Position numbers and translations under genes: made by a program. DNA of 5,381 nt from an uncultured Mollicutes bacterium (lineage in GTDB: Bacteria; Bacillota_I; Bacilli_A; UBA3375), in the NCBI GenBank assembly GCA_947313935.1, contig CAMZNW010000135.1, positions 1-5,381 on the forward strand. Direction: 5' to 3'. The notes beneath the pieces were generated by a model. The model made no database searches, had not been told where the DNA came from, and was given only the letters and a program-made list of their open reading frames with translations. Positions within the stretch are counted from its first letter, which is position 1; the number at the start of each line of letters is the position of its first letter. This document shows, piece after piece, positions 4,801-5,381 of the stretch.

Positions 4801-5381
4801 ATGGATTTAAAAAAATTACAATTATCAGTATTTAATTTTAATAATAATAATTTTGATATATTAGATAATGAAGAAGAAAATAAAGCATTGTATAATATTT
4901 TATTAGAAAATAAAATCATTAAAATTAATAAACAAGGAAGAATAAAAAAGCTTATAAATAGAAAAATATTTGTAGGTAGTTTATTAATTAAAAAAAGATT
5001 TGGATTTGTATTAGGAGAAGAAGATTTATATATACATAATACAAATGGTTATTTTGAAAATGATATTGTTGTATCAATAATTTCAGAAAAGAAATTTGGA
5101 AATAGTGTTGAAGGAATAATTTTAGATTATTTAGTTCGTGGAGAAAAAAAGCTATTAGTAGAAGTTATTAAAAATAAAAATTTACTTATAATGAATGAAC
5201 AATGGAAAGGTTATACAATATCATTATTAAAAAAAACTGATATAGAAAAGTTTGAACAACACCAAATAATTCAAGTACAAGTTAAAAATGTAAAAAATAA
5301 AACATTAAAAGTAGAATATCTAGATATAATTACAGATCGAAATGATCCAGATATGCAAATGCAGTTAGTTTTAGCAACTTA
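4801..5381 (+). CDS. rnr: Ribonuclease R (VacB/RNase II family), N-terminal part, cut by the window end
   Basis: The frame is open from ATG 4801 to the last base, giving 193 complete codons plus two bases of a protein that is normally about 700-800 residues. RNase R is a 3'-5' exoribonuclease that degrades structured RNA and, with SmpB-tmRNA, defective mRNAs. The part seen is the RNA-binding N-terminus. A poorly conserved lead segment (1-55) is followed by a first cold-shock/OB domain (about 56-115), with RFGFVLGEEDLYIH (66-79) and NDIVVSIISEKKFGNSVEG. A second, more divergent OB-like region follows (about 118-177). The NDPDMQMQL segment (181-189) resembles the N-D-P-G-V-D-I-L linker just before the catalytic RNB domain. 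The catalytic Asp residues lie beyond the window. FGFV falls about 15 residues earlier than I expect from Bacillus RNase R, so the N-terminal helix-turn-helix is shortened or divergent. The secG neighbour supports the call. Confidence 0.85.
   Translation, partial: MDLKKLQLSVFNFNNNNFDILDNEEENKALYNILLENKIIKINKQGRIKKLINRKIFVGSLLIKKRFGFVLGEEDLYIHNTNGYFENDIVVSIISEKKFGNSVEGIILDYLVRGEKKLLVEVIKNKNLLIMNEQWKGYTISLLKKTDIEKFEQHQIIQVQVKNVKNKTLKVEYLDIITDRNDPDMQMQLVLAT

Noticed and set aside
1..5381. Mobile elements, CRISPR, phage or defence genes, riboswitches, tRNAs, genes on the - strand
   Set aside because: No transposase or integrase motifs, repeat arrays, cloverleaf-like sequences or convincing reverse-strand coding frames were seen; nearly all of the DNA is filled by housekeeping genes on the + strand.

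Overview
All recognisable genes in this window lie on the + strand. The DNA is extremely AT-rich: coding sequence is dominated by TTA, AAA, AAT, ATT and ATA codons, and the start sites carry AAGGAG/GGAGG Shine-Dalgarno sequences. Gene content (a fused glutathione-synthesis enzyme, a Gram-positive type zinc-uptake ABC transporter, MurQ, and the secG-rnr pair) points to a low-GC Bacillota or Bacillota-derived (Mollicutes-like) genome. I cannot name the genus. Whether TGA is a stop or tryptophan is unsettled. Three Trp codons are TGG, and every intact gene ends in TAA or TAG. The one gene containing in-frame TGA is the zinc-binding lipoprotein gene.

Region 1 (1-3464) looks like a single transcription unit. 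It holds the 3' end of gshF, the znuA, znuC and znuB transporter genes, and an RsuA-type pseudouridine synthase gene. Gaps are 0 to 25 nt where genes do not overlap, and no internal terminator is visible. ZnuA is the extracytoplasmic zinc-binding lipoprotein, ZnuB the membrane channel and ZnuC the ATPase. In znuA a TGA falls at codon 265, but family-like sequence continues in the same frame for 34 more codons.

Region 2 (3465-3579) is a 115-nt intergenic stretch with a weak AT-only hairpin and a TATAAT box before murQ. Region 3 (3580-4461) is murQ, a complete N-acetylmuramate 6-phosphate etherase gene with no other MurNAc gene nearby.

Region 4 (4462-5381) starts with an extended -10 promoter directly in front of secG. 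A strong hairpin terminator follows secG, and then comes the 5' part of rnr (RNase R), which runs off the window. The terminator leaves no room for a promoter before rnr, so rnr is probably expressed by readthrough.

No RNA genes, insertion sequences, CRISPR arrays or phage genes were seen, and no gene-free stretch exceeds about 115 nt. I found no novel multi-gene system. The most notable points are the TGA in znuA and the secG-rnr terminator.
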